Shown here in pieces: positions 38,501 to 44,067 of a stretch of 55,941 nt of DNA. Made by a program: the position numbers and the translations under genes. Source of the stretch: Alphaproteobacteria bacterium (GTDB lineage Bacteria > Pseudomonadota > Alphaproteobacteria > Rhodospirillales > Magnetospirillaceae); contig JAJPHO010000077.1 in NCBI GenBank assembly GCA_021325215.1, positions 1 through 55,941 on the forward strand. Reading direction: 5' to 3'. Below the pieces are notes generated by a model. That model searched no databases. It was not told the DNA's origin and saw nothing but the letters and a program-made list of their open reading frames with translations. Each line of letters opens with the position of its first letter. The stretch's first letter is position 1.

Positions 38501-38552
38501 CGACAAAAGCTTTGGCATAGCGCGTCCACGCGCTGCGCAGGCATGCGGTCAT
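29511..38552 (-). CDS. Giant secreted multidomain glycoside hydrolase (GH2-like plus GH64)
   Basis: Start ATG 38552 follows TGGGGGC by about 7 bases and opens a signal peptide (about residues 1-35, ending VAHA). The order in 3013 residues is: GH2 sugar-binding and sandwich domains (about 40-390), a GH2-like barrel with possible acid/base E514 (LSWESNNG) and nucleophile E580 (HWGAEYWG), a GH2 C-terminal domain, three Ig-like domains, five F5/8C (discoidin, CBM32-like) modules interleaved with a DUF1566-like piece, more Ig-like and two InlB-like repeats, Gly-Thr-rich linkers, and a C-terminal GH64 domain (about 2631-3013). GH64 enzymes cut beta-1,3-glucan; E2773 (DWTEFTYG) and D2792 (QVDAFGWP) match its Glu/Asp pair. 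It heads the secretion operon and is its probable substrate. Two catalytic domains suggest processing of a branched glucan; substrate assignment for the GH2-like part is uncertain. Confidence 0.9.
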   Translation of the reverse strand: MTACLRSAWTRYAKAFVVALAMGGALAGPSVAHADGVVAAPASNRITVNMGATPWRYLGQYPKSGGDASQPSYNDANQADGWVDVGVPYTPNDKDSFINGISGGGDGFLSGSTNWYRKHFTLDQSLANRKVYVEFEGAHMGVRVYINGQFLPGNSLVAVNQGATHVNGFVPFIVDVTNFVHFDGTDNVLSVNVARGDTFFQAPNFSGAYRFGQSDAGLFRPVTMYVTDKVHIPRNTFSVLNTWGTYVSTIDATSVSADIHVQTNVLNEYSDGTARDVVLNTQIVDASGNVVASQQAEQTIAANPQPVVPVRTDPTAKPAAPTFDQVLTVNSPHLWYPNNTTVGTPYMYSVVQTVSVGGVVVDSTTTPLGIRTITWDQNYPYFNGQQMSLWGVGAREDWPALGTAVPEELKWRDIQMIAQAGGALYRPGHSMEGPELLAAGDAYGVMTIQPSGDGENGFDNLCTNVSYSDPAPHATGWPHPNGCGENGDDWEMKKEMHRDMVVHDRNNPSVLSWESNNGAGDPTYMAVLKQISTMWEPTNPRVQSTRGNQVGSGDIMSCSGAGCEIANKNSLSQYPHWGAEYWGLGSDRDAFNQELLFAAPYVKDWVETVAAKNFGIAQWYFADTPGEPATLAINPNGTSQTNPTPGENSFTTRGIVDSMVDHNRIPRLLYYIYAANWQSYEFRKVVKLANQWAQTPAGSTLRVNAFSNCPAVRLLVNGQRFGSDQVPNPTTSDPAADLSENTILMPGQVHWDNVTFVPGTVTAQCLDPTHTPVVENGVIVQDVVASAGAPDHIVLTVEPELQSPNHTPFAVRANGTDVALITARIVDANGNLVQNPTSPIVLDSTGSVVGNPYPVVTFGVSGPGNYRGSADHYITSSITAGGTPTQPTITYHSPLDTNLSADAGITRVSVRSTFTPGTVTVTANSPGLQGASISFTTVPSGEPTLGSGSASLPVQAPPATALTIDQQPVDLTVTQGQTATFSVLVAGASSPSFQWLKNGQPIATNATGVSYTTPAEPLSDSGAQFSVKVTGNSGATITSNQALLTVVTPQAPQIVTQPSAVTVVAGQNAQFSVNAQGSPTLAYQWSVNGTPIQGATSAIYNTPALTSANNGDVYQVVVSNGTLPNAISNKVAVSVSAGAAPTIEEGLVSQSVSIGQSAVFSVTANGTPPLNYAWTLNGVSVGANQSNYVVPSAQDSDQGAYQVTVSNGSGTAQSNATLTVSGSYGSNYALNKQTYQSGNENNGLSSANAVDGNTATRWSSDFNDNAWMTVDLGGLTTFDQVTLDWENAFGKSFQLQTSNTNNGNDWVAIKNTTPAATDAQGDLAGQVGTQNFNFPSTTARYLRMQGVQRSGAYGYSLWEMQVYDVPQCGAATERYTVNNTAQTIKDNQTGLTWQQFPTSDATDGAQFTQISATAYCKSVNMRVPSQDEALSVAGTNFAACAFPQPWTTWTTTAVPNAGDHAYQVASNGTSDPTAIPDNSPGAVICTSGQTVATPSISVQPANVTAAAGTSAQFTVTATGPSPLWYVWMRGATQVAVTTVPVYYTPPVQESDDQASFMVIVHSAGGTAISNPAILTVGAATGGTGNNGGTGNNGGTGNNGGTGNNGGTGNNGGTGNNGGTGTGTPPQPSANLALGKVATSTGTQDAGNPAANAVDGNLGSRWSSDNGTQATLTVDLGSVQTVNRVVLRWENAYGVAYTIDTSPDGQAWTSQVTQANGQGGTEDILFPAAVQARYVRMNGTKPATQYGFSIYEFEIYNTATTPQFAMTATAGANGAITPAGTTQLYQGGQQTYTFQPAAGYAATGILVDGVSQGVITSYSFANVQVPHTIAVTFAPAQAAVNLALNKHTDQSGDETAKRTGDASDALSSNNAVDGNQTTRWSSDFNDNAWMTVNLGTPMAFNRVVINWQNAYGVAYDIQTSNTNNGTDWVTVLPVANGKGGIDDLTFPEVTAQYIRFQGVTRSTQYGYSFYEFQVYDMPTPPNVTSTLANQTVQDGQTATFTATATGSAPLTYNWYENATLLSAGSSATFTTAPLSYANDNGAQFYVVVSNGAGQSTSNKATVTVQAIAPQVTGTLAAQTVAVGGVAKFSVTATGSAPLTYTWFENGVQIGTGTSPTFTTQPLTANDNNAQFWVVASNSAGQSKSGSAVVTVQGSTQTGTGTGTGTGTGTGTAASGNLALNAQTFQSGDETVKQTGNATDGLSSGNAVDGNLGSRWSSDFDDNAWMTIDLGSVQTFNRVVLRWENAYGVQYHIQYSNDNSTFKDAFVQSTGKGGTEDLSFAAQTARYVRFQGVQRSSQYGYSLYEFEVYNTATTAKFTVTAAASANGTITPAGTTTLLQGAGQAYAFTPATGYAVGGVLVDGQNVGMANSYAFADVLANHTVAVNFVPAANAVNLALKQTTHQSGDQNVGAVGDSTDGLSSANAVDGSLNSRWSSDFNDNAWITVNLGSVQTFNQIVIFWENAYGKSYLIQTSNTNNGTDWQTVYTQAAGKGGTETLTLSSPATAQYVRMQGVQRATQYGYSLFELQVFNTGSSGTGTGGTGSSGNGPAISSAPQAQTISVGQSAPFEVTASGAAPLTYQWQRNGAAITGANSIAYNTPFAALTNNGDQYSVVVTDANGNSTTTTPVTLSVNNTIPAYTADPNGYLLTQLVNNTNGQYTDDQIYIAVFGKIGNGSQWVWTKPDGTYAQMSVADNTAANAITGPNNQTYPNYYFTLAQAKQWKLTPQLGSGRMWVSFGSPLFIKVNQDINGNTGYAGPDPNNGTDPNTGIYYDWTEFTYGSSTDRTINVNTTQVDAFGWPIALDVYGKGGTVHQQVGLNQSRATLYAAYANETPAAFQQQAVSAQRILAPAHASFSANGPNAHYFDSYVNDIWTYYSNGPVRVVDNNGTAYNGYISNGNLTFDLVNASTGAVITPGYVSIAKPNTQEILMSTDMLSGLYLQNLIGASINRHVMTDPTNWGNPSAYYQGSPANSYSGFWHKHAIGGLAYGFPYDDTENQSTLIDMPGAEYMVMTLGH
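32044..32088 (-). repeat. Gly-Thr dipeptide linker repeat
   Basis: A 6-base repeat encodes alternating Gly-Thr (about nine units) between an Ig-like domain and the fourth F5/8C module of the giant enzyme. Confidence 0.85.
33685..33812 (-). repeat. GGTGNN hexapeptide linker repeat
   Basis: Six tandem 18-base units encode GGTGNN, followed by GGTGTG, between an Ig-like domain and the second F5/8C module. This is a flexible linker and is prone to copy-number change. Confidence 0.88.
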
Positions 38553-38675
38553 GATTGCCCCCAATGGCATCCGTCCAGCCGAGCCCCGGCCGGATCAGGT
38601 GGATTTAAGACGCGACTCTCATACCTGCGGCACAGATTTTGGCAAAGTTATTTATTGTTGTTGCTGAGTGACGTC

Positions 38676-38705
38676 TATCACTGTAACCGTTATCACCAAA
38701 TGATA
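38676..38705. promoter_or_regulatory. Candidate operator between the giant enzyme and the ArsR-type gene
   Basis: TATCAC occurs twice with starts 15 bases apart (38676 and 38691), and the second copy forms an inverted repeat TATCA-5-TGATA (38691-38705). The 227-base intergenic region is AT-richer than its surroundings and separates divergent genes, so a shared control site is plausible. A precise promoter was not identified. Confidence 0.4.
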
Positions 38706-38779
38706 CGCAAATTTAACATCGTTTCATTTCCATTAAGGTCGATTTCCAGAGAATCGAGCCCCCTTATGAGAGCGTCATT

Positions 38780-39127
38780 ATGAAAGACGCTTTCAAAAAG
38801 ACTTCACCCGTACCGGTTAGTACTGACTTACGGTTAGAAATGACTAACGGTGACTTAGGGATTCGCGGTCTGGCCGCGCTCGGCGACACCACCCGCCGGC
38901 TGATCTTCGAGAAGATCGCCACCCACCCGACCACGGTGGGCGAGCTGGCGCGCGGCCTGCCGGTCAGCCGCTCGGCGGTGTCGCAGCATCTGCGGGTGCT
39001 GAAACTGGCCCATCTGGTGATCGATCAGCCGGATGGCGCGCGCCGGGTCTACCGGCTCGATCCGCGCGGCATCACGGCGCTGCGGGCCTGGCTGGACGCC
39101 GCCGCCGGACGTGCCGCCTTGCCCTGA
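38780..39127 (+). CDS. ArsR-family winged-helix transcriptional regulator
   Basis: The 115-residue protein is an ArsR/SmtB-type winged helix: GDTTRRLIFEKIATHPTTVG (helices 1-2), ELARGLPVSRSAVSQHLRVL (recognition helix), then a wing GARRVYRLDPRG. The metal-binding ELCVCDL motif of ArsR/SmtB is absent, so it probably responds to something else, as in the non-metal subgroup that also fits autorepressors. ATG 38780 has only a weak GAGAG upstream; an alternative ATG 38840 would remove a 20-residue extension. It is divergent from the giant secreted enzyme and precedes the MFS transporter, so it may control either. Confidence 0.85.
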   Translation: MKDAFKKTSPVPVSTDLRLEMTNGDLGIRGLAALGDTTRRLIFEKIATHPTTVGELARGLPVSRSAVSQHLRVLKLAHLVIDQPDGARRVYRLDPRGITALRAWLDAAAGRAALP

Positions 39128-39171
39128 CCCGCCGCGCCGCATAAGAATGGGGAAAATGCGGGAGGGAAACG

Positions 39172-40464
39172 GTGCCTAAAGACGATATCGAGCCGCGCGG
39201 CGACGGTGCGCGCAGGAACGCCTCTACGGCGCGCATCCTGGCCGCCAGCATGGTCGGCACCGCCGTCGAATTCTACGATTTCTATATCTACGCCACAGCC
39301 GCCTCGCTGGTGTTCGGCGCCCTGTTCTTCCCCAAGGCCAGCGGGCCGAGCCAATTGCTCGCCGCTTACGCCACCTTCGCCGTCGCCTTCGTCGCCCGTC
39401 CGATCGGCGCCCTGCTGTTCGGCCATTTCGGCGACCGGATCGGACGCAAATCGACCCTGGTCGCCTCGCTGCTGCTGATGGGCGGCTCGACGGTGGCGGT
39501 GGGATTGCTGCCGACCTATCAGGATTGGGGTCTGTGGGCGCCCGCTTTATTGTGCGTGCTGCGCTTCTGCCAGGGCCTGGGCCTGGGCGGCGAATGGGGC
39601 GGCGCCGCCCTGCTGGCGGTCGAGAATGCGCCGGCCGGCTATTCCGGCCGCTACGGCATGATGCCGCAGCTCGGCGCGCCGATCGGCTTCATCGGTTCGA
39701 ACGGCCTGTTCCTCATCCTCGGCCTGGCGCTGACGCCGCAGCAATTCGCCGAATGGGGCTGGCGCCTGCCCTTCCTGGCCAGCCTGCCGCTGATCGCCCT
39801 CGGCCTGTGGGTGCGCCTCAAGATCGTCGAGACTCCGGCGTTTGCGAAAGCCCTGTCCGAGGCGCCGCCCGCCAAGGTGCCGGTGGCCGACCTGCTGCGC
39901 GATTATCCGCGCGAAGTGGCGGCGGGCACCTTCGCGGTGATCGCCTGCTTCGCCGTCTTCTATTTGTCGACCGCCTTTGCGCTCGGTTACGGCACCTCGG
40001 TGCTCGGCTTCGACCGCCGCACCTTCCTGGAATTGCAGCTGCTGGCCATTCCCTTCATGGCGATCGGCACGGTGATCGCCGGCATCTGGTCCGACCGCGC
40101 CAGCCCCCGCAAGGTGCTGGCGATCGGCTGCGCCGGCACCGTCATCGTCGGCGGCCTGCTGACCCCGATGCTGAGCGCCGGCACCGCCCCGATGATCTGG
40201 GGCTTCCTGTCGCTGGCCCTGCTGGCCATGGGCTTCGTCTATGGCCCGCTGGGCGCCTTCCTGCCCGGGCTGTTCCCGCCGCGCGTCCGCTATACCGGCA
40301 TCTCGCTGGCCTTCAATATCGGCGGCATCCTGGGCGGCGGCCTGGCGCCGGTGCTGGCCCAGAGCCTGGCCGCCGGCGGCAATCTCGCTTATGTCGGGGT
40401 CTATCTGTCCGGTGCGGCGGCGATCAGCCTGGCGGCGCTGGCGATGGTCGGACGGCGCGGCTGA
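39172..40464 (+). CDS. MFS transporter, metabolite:H+ symporter type
   Basis: The 430-residue inner-membrane transporter has about 12 helices and the MHS-family landmarks: TAVEFYDFYIYATAASLVF in helix 1, GHFGDRIGRKSTLVASLLL (the loop 2-3 motif) and GLGLGGEWGGAALLAVENAP in helix 4. This family includes ShiA, KgtP and ProP relatives, which carry shikimate, dicarboxylates or osmolytes. The start is GTG 39172 with GGAGGG 6 bases upstream. It is 44 bases after the ArsR-type gene on the same strand and overlaps the convergent gene by 41 bases. The substrate is not predictable here. Confidence 0.9.
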   Translation: MPKDDIEPRGDGARRNASTARILAASMVGTAVEFYDFYIYATAASLVFGALFFPKASGPSQLLAAYATFAVAFVARPIGALLFGHFGDRIGRKSTLVASLLLMGGSTVAVGLLPTYQDWGLWAPALLCVLRFCQGLGLGGEWGGAALLAVENAPAGYSGRYGMMPQLGAPIGFIGSNGLFLILGLALTPQQFAEWGWRLPFLASLPLIALGLWVRLKIVETPAFAKALSEAPPAKVPVADLLRDYPREVAAGTFAVIACFAVFYLSTAFALGYGTSVLGFDRRTFLELQLLAIPFMAIGTVIAGIWSDRASPRKVLAIGCAGTVIVGGLLTPMLSAGTAPMIWGFLSLALLAMGFVYGPLGAFLPGLFPPRVRYTGISLAFNIGGILGGGLAPVLAQSLAAGGNLAYVGVYLSGAAAISLAALAMVGRRG

Positions 40465-41101
40465 AGGCGCCGATCGCATTGGCCAGGTCCTTGCTGACCG
40501 GCGCCAGCGGCGCCGCCAGCAGGCCGGCCAGGATCGCCAGCAGAAATTGCTTGGAGCCGAGATAATCCCCGTCGTGCGGCAGCATCCATCCCCCCACCAT
40601 CGCGAGGGTCAGCGCGACCACCACCGCCCAGGCCTTGGCGGCATTGCGATAGGACTGGTCGGCATGCTGATAGGCGCCGTCGAGCAGCGCGCCGACGATC
40701 TGGTCGAACCTGTCCATCAGCGCTCTGTCCGCATCGTCGAACGGCGCCCCCTGGTCCAGTTTGCCGGCCAGCGCCGACAACCGCGCCGGATCGAGCCCGG
40801 TCGCGGCGGCCAGGGCCGGCGCTCCGGCGGGGTCGAGCCGCAGTTTGATCAAGGCGCGGGCCTGGGCGATCTGCTCGGCCATCGGCTTGCCGTTGAACCA
40901 GCTCGACCGCAGGGTATCCAGCGCCGCGGCCTGGCTCAGCGGCCCGGCCTCGGCCGGATAGAGCTTCTTCATCACCGCTCCGATCCGCGCGAAGCCGTGG
41001 TTCGATACACCCCCGCCGAACGCCCGGCTGACGTCGACCAGCCCATAGGAAGCGGTGCCCAGCGCCCCGACGGCGAGGACCATGTCAGAAAGATCGGGCA
41101 T
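40424..41101 (-). CDS. Uncharacterised membrane protein
   Basis: The 225-residue protein has a short N-terminal hydrophobic stretch (MVLAVGALGTASYGLVDVS) and two C-terminal membrane helices (AWAVVVALTLAMVGGWMLPH and FLLAILAGLLAAPLAPVS). Between them lies a helical cytoplasmic or periplasmic region rich in Ala, Leu and Asp. I recognise no family. Its 3' end overlaps the end of the MFS gene by 41 bases on the opposite strand. It is a real gene candidate because the frame is long, starts with ATG and has a coherent membrane topology, but the function is unknown. Confidence 0.65.
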   Translation of the reverse strand: MPDLSDMVLAVGALGTASYGLVDVSRAFGGGVSNHGFARIGAVMKKLYPAEAGPLSQAAALDTLRSSWFNGKPMAEQIAQARALIKLRLDPAGAPALAAATGLDPARLSALAGKLDQGAPFDDADRALMDRFDQIVGALLDGAYQHADQSYRNAAKAWAVVVALTLAMVGGWMLPHDGDYLGSKQFLLAILAGLLAAPLAPVSKDLANAIGAFSRAVRPSPAPPG

Positions 41102-41171
41102 CCCGGCGCCTTATTTTCGTCATAGCCAAACGTTAAACCCTGTCCCATCCATCATCCACGAGGCCCATGAG

Positions 41172-42104
41172 ATGAACAAGCGCCCCCTTTTGCTGCTCGC
41201 CCTGCTGGCGACTTTCGCAGCGGCCAGACCGGCGGGGGCCTGGGGCGTCGAGGGGCATGAGGTGGTGGCGACGATCGCCTATGGCCTGCTGTCGGATCAC
41301 GCCAAGGCCGCCGCCGACGCGCTGCTGGCCGACGATCCGGTGCCGGCCCATTGCGGTGCCGGCTCGTTCGCCTTCGCCTCGATCTGGCCGGACCGTCTGC
41401 GCGAAGACCCCAAGCAATGCGCCAGCGCCAATCATTGGGGCGACACCGAAGCCTGGCATTACGTGACTATTCCGCTGTCGGCCACCGCCTATGAACCGGC
41501 GCGCGACTGTCCGGGCCAGGAATGCGTCACCGCCAAGATCGTCACGTTCGCCAAGATCCTCGGCGACAAGAAGGCCGATCCGTCGAAGCGGCGCGACGCG
41601 CTGAAATTCGTCATCCATTTCGTCGGCGACCTGCATGAGCCGCTGCATGCGGCCACCGCGCCGCTCGACCCGCAGCGCGCGGCACTTGCCCTGGCGATGG
41701 GCGGCAAGAACGAGCATTCCTGCCTGAAGAAGAAACATCTTCATGACCGCGGCGGCGCCTGCATCGACGTGCATATCGACCGCCAGGCCGGCACGTTGCA
41801 CCGCTTCTGGGATGACGATCTGGTCGCCGCCATCTCGCCCGACGCCGACACCGCCGCCGCCATGCTGATGCGCGGCAGCCCTTCGATGGGCCTGATCGCG
41901 AACGGCACGCCGGCCGACTGGACCAACCAGTCGCACCGCCTGGCGGTCAAAATCGCCTATGGCATGCTGCCGTCCGGCCCCATGCCGGAACTGACCGGCG
42001 AAACCAGCAGCAACTATGAGAGCGAAGTCGAACCGACCGCCGAAGCGCAATTGCAGGCGGCGGGCATCCGGCTGGCCTCGATCCTCGAGCCGCTGCTGAA
42101 ATAG
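41172..42104 (+). CDS. S1/P1-type zinc nuclease, exported
   Basis: The 310-residue protein has a signal peptide ending GAWGVEGHE. Cleavage before the Trp would make that Trp the N-terminal residue, which in S1/P1 nucleases supplies a zinc ligand through its free amine. Further ligands are visible in WGVEGHEVVATIA, HWGDTEAWHYV and VIHFVGDLHEPLHA, where the D-x-H-x-P-L-H pattern is diagnostic. Enzymes of this family degrade single-stranded DNA and RNA using three zinc ions. It could scavenge phosphate or nucleosides outside the cytoplasm. ATG 41172 is chosen because it begins the signal peptide. The gene stands alone and ends against the glycosidase gene. Confidence 0.92.
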   Translation: MNKRPLLLLALLATFAAARPAGAWGVEGHEVVATIAYGLLSDHAKAAADALLADDPVPAHCGAGSFAFASIWPDRLREDPKQCASANHWGDTEAWHYVTIPLSATAYEPARDCPGQECVTAKIVTFAKILGDKKADPSKRRDALKFVIHFVGDLHEPLHAATAPLDPQRAALALAMGGKNEHSCLKKKHLHDRGGACIDVHIDRQAGTLHRFWDDDLVAAISPDADTAAAMLMRGSPSMGLIANGTPADWTNQSHRLAVKIAYGMLPSGPMPELTGETSSNYESEVEPTAEAQLQAAGIRLASILEPLLK

Positions 42105-42105
42105 C

Positions 42106-44067
42106 TCACTCGTTAGGCTTCACCGCCAGGAACACGGTGCTCCACAGCTGAGCCGCGTTGGATTCGTCGGCGTCGCCCGCATTGGCGCCGAAAGCGGTGG
42201 CGACGATGCGGCCCTGCTCGGGCTTCCAGGTCCACAGCTCGGAATTGCTGTAGGAGCGGTTGGCCTCGATGACGCGCCACAGGCTCTGCTTGGCCGCGGT
42301 CAGCTTGGCGCGCAGCGGCGCCGGCAGGTTGGCACGCTTCAGCTGGCGGTCGAGACCGGAGGCCAGCACCGCCTGCTGCCAGGACCAGATCACCGTTCCG
42401 TGATAGGCGTTGCGCGAGAACCGTGCCTGCACGGCGGGCTCGGCGAAGACCGGATCGGCCACCACCAGCCCGGCGTCGGTCATCAGGCCGAGCGGGAAAG
42501 GCCGCATCATGGCGTCGAGAGCGCGTTCCAGCTCGGCCGGCGCCGGATCGGCGAACAGGAAAGCGAAGGCTTCGTCGGAATTGACCACCGGCACTTTATG
42601 GCCCTGCTCATCCAGCGACAAAGCATGAAAGCGCACGGACTTTTCCGTCACCGGCACCGGCGAAATGCCTTCCGAAGCGGCGTAGTGGGTAACGGCCTTC
42701 TGCGCTTCGCTTTGCGGCACCGACACATCGAATAGATCGGGCGCCTGGGCGCGCCAGACGGCAGCGGTCCGTCCCGCCTTGGCAAAGGCGGCGCGCTGGC
42801 CCTCGTTGAGATAGGGATCGAGCAGACGGCTGTCGAACAGACGCGCGGCGGCGTCGAGCGCGGCCGGCACGAAGACGGCGTTGACGTCATAAGGATAGAC
42901 GCCCCGGCCATTGCCTTCCTCGCTGTCTCGCCATTGCCCGACCAGCTTGCCCGGCTTGAAGCGGACCAGATTGCGCCAGCCGGGATGGGCGGCGAAGGGT
43001 TCGGCCGCCTGCAGCACAAAGCCGAGATTGCGCACCAGCGCCGCGCCATTGCCGTCCTTGGCGAGGAAATCGGCGGCGCGCAGCTGGCCCTGCGCATCGT
43101 CGAGCAGATAGGCGGCGGCCACCGCCGGCAGCATGTAATTGCCGTCGATCATGGTGTAGTCGTTGAGCGGCTTGGCGATGCCTCCCTTGACCAGGGCATA
43201 CTCGCCGATGCCTTCCTCATGCGCCACTTCGCCCGCCTCGTCGAGGCGCGACAGCACCGAGCCCAATCCGGCCTCGGCGGCCTCGGGCGCCAGCACCGGC
43301 AGCAGCAGGCGCATCGACATCAAGGTGTCGCGGCCGAAATAGGTGTCGAAACGCCAGGAGCCGGCGAGGAATTTTTCGCGATAGCTGAGAAAGGTCAGGG
43401 CATTACGGGCCGCCGGATCGGCGGCAGCATTGTCCTTGAGCAGCGCAGCGCCCGACAAGGGAGTCAGCGGCGTCTCACCCGAAGCGGCGGTGAACTTCAG
43501 ACGGATCGTTCCATCGGGACCGGCCAGGATCTTGCCGTCCGCGCCGAGAGTCCCGCCGGTCACTTCGACGGTCAGGCGATAGCCGGCAGCCCCATCCAGA
43601 CGGTCGCGCGACCAGACCAGGCGATTATCCTGGTGCGAGGGCGAGACGAGAATCTCATTGGGGATAGGGGCCTTGCCCTGATAGTCGCGCAGGAAGCGCA
43701 CGCTGGACAGCACCGCCTGCTTCGGCGCCAGGACCGGGGTCTTAAGGCTGGCGTCGACGGTGATGCCGTAAAGCGGACGCCCGGCGCCATCGCGCAGCAT
43801 GACCGCCTGCGGCGCCTGGTTGACCACCCATTGCGGATCGCCCTCGACCGGCTCGAACCACAATCCGGCGCCGCTATTGCCCGCCGGGAAGGCGGTGAGG
43901 AAGCGCGGCTCATGCCCGGAGCGCAGCAGCAGATGCGCCGACACTTTCCCTTCGCGCAGGAACTCGTTGAGGTTCAGACCTTCCTTGATCTCGTAATGGA
44001 ACGGCTCCTCGGCATAAGCAGGCGCCGCCAGAGCGAGGATCAGGGCAAGGGAACGGAACGCTTTCAT
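42106..44067 (-). CDS. Exported six-hairpin glycosidase-like protein
   Basis: The 653-residue protein has a signal peptide (MKAFRSLALILALAAPAYA) and a long (alpha/alpha)6-like region. Segments such as SWRFDTYFGRDTLMSMRLLL, LNDYTMIDGNYMLPAVAAAY, GRGVYPYDVNAVFVPAALDA and GTVIWSWQQAVLASGLDRQL resemble glucoamylase and amylo-alpha-1,6-glucosidase-like six-hairpin enzymes. It could trim an oligosaccharide in the periplasm. It overlaps the halogenase-like gene by 4 bases and closes the ECF/FecR/TBDR cassette, supporting a joint role in use of a glycan. Catalytic acids were not assigned with confidence. Confidence 0.75.
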   Translation of the reverse strand: MKAFRSLALILALAAPAYAEEPFHYEIKEGLNLNEFLREGKVSAHLLLRSGHEPRFLTAFPAGNSGAGLWFEPVEGDPQWVVNQAPQAVMLRDGAGRPLYGITVDASLKTPVLAPKQAVLSSVRFLRDYQGKAPIPNEILVSPSHQDNRLVWSRDRLDGAAGYRLTVEVTGGTLGADGKILAGPDGTIRLKFTAASGETPLTPLSGAALLKDNAAADPAARNALTFLSYREKFLAGSWRFDTYFGRDTLMSMRLLLPVLAPEAAEAGLGSVLSRLDEAGEVAHEEGIGEYALVKGGIAKPLNDYTMIDGNYMLPAVAAAYLLDDAQGQLRAADFLAKDGNGAALVRNLGFVLQAAEPFAAHPGWRNLVRFKPGKLVGQWRDSEEGNGRGVYPYDVNAVFVPAALDAAARLFDSRLLDPYLNEGQRAAFAKAGRTAAVWRAQAPDLFDVSVPQSEAQKAVTHYAASEGISPVPVTEKSVRFHALSLDEQGHKVPVVNSDEAFAFLFADPAPAELERALDAMMRPFPLGLMTDAGLVVADPVFAEPAVQARFSRNAYHGTVIWSWQQAVLASGLDRQLKRANLPAPLRAKLTAAKQSLWRVIEANRSYSNSELWTWKPEQGRIVATAFGANAGDADESNAAQLWSTVFLAVKPNE

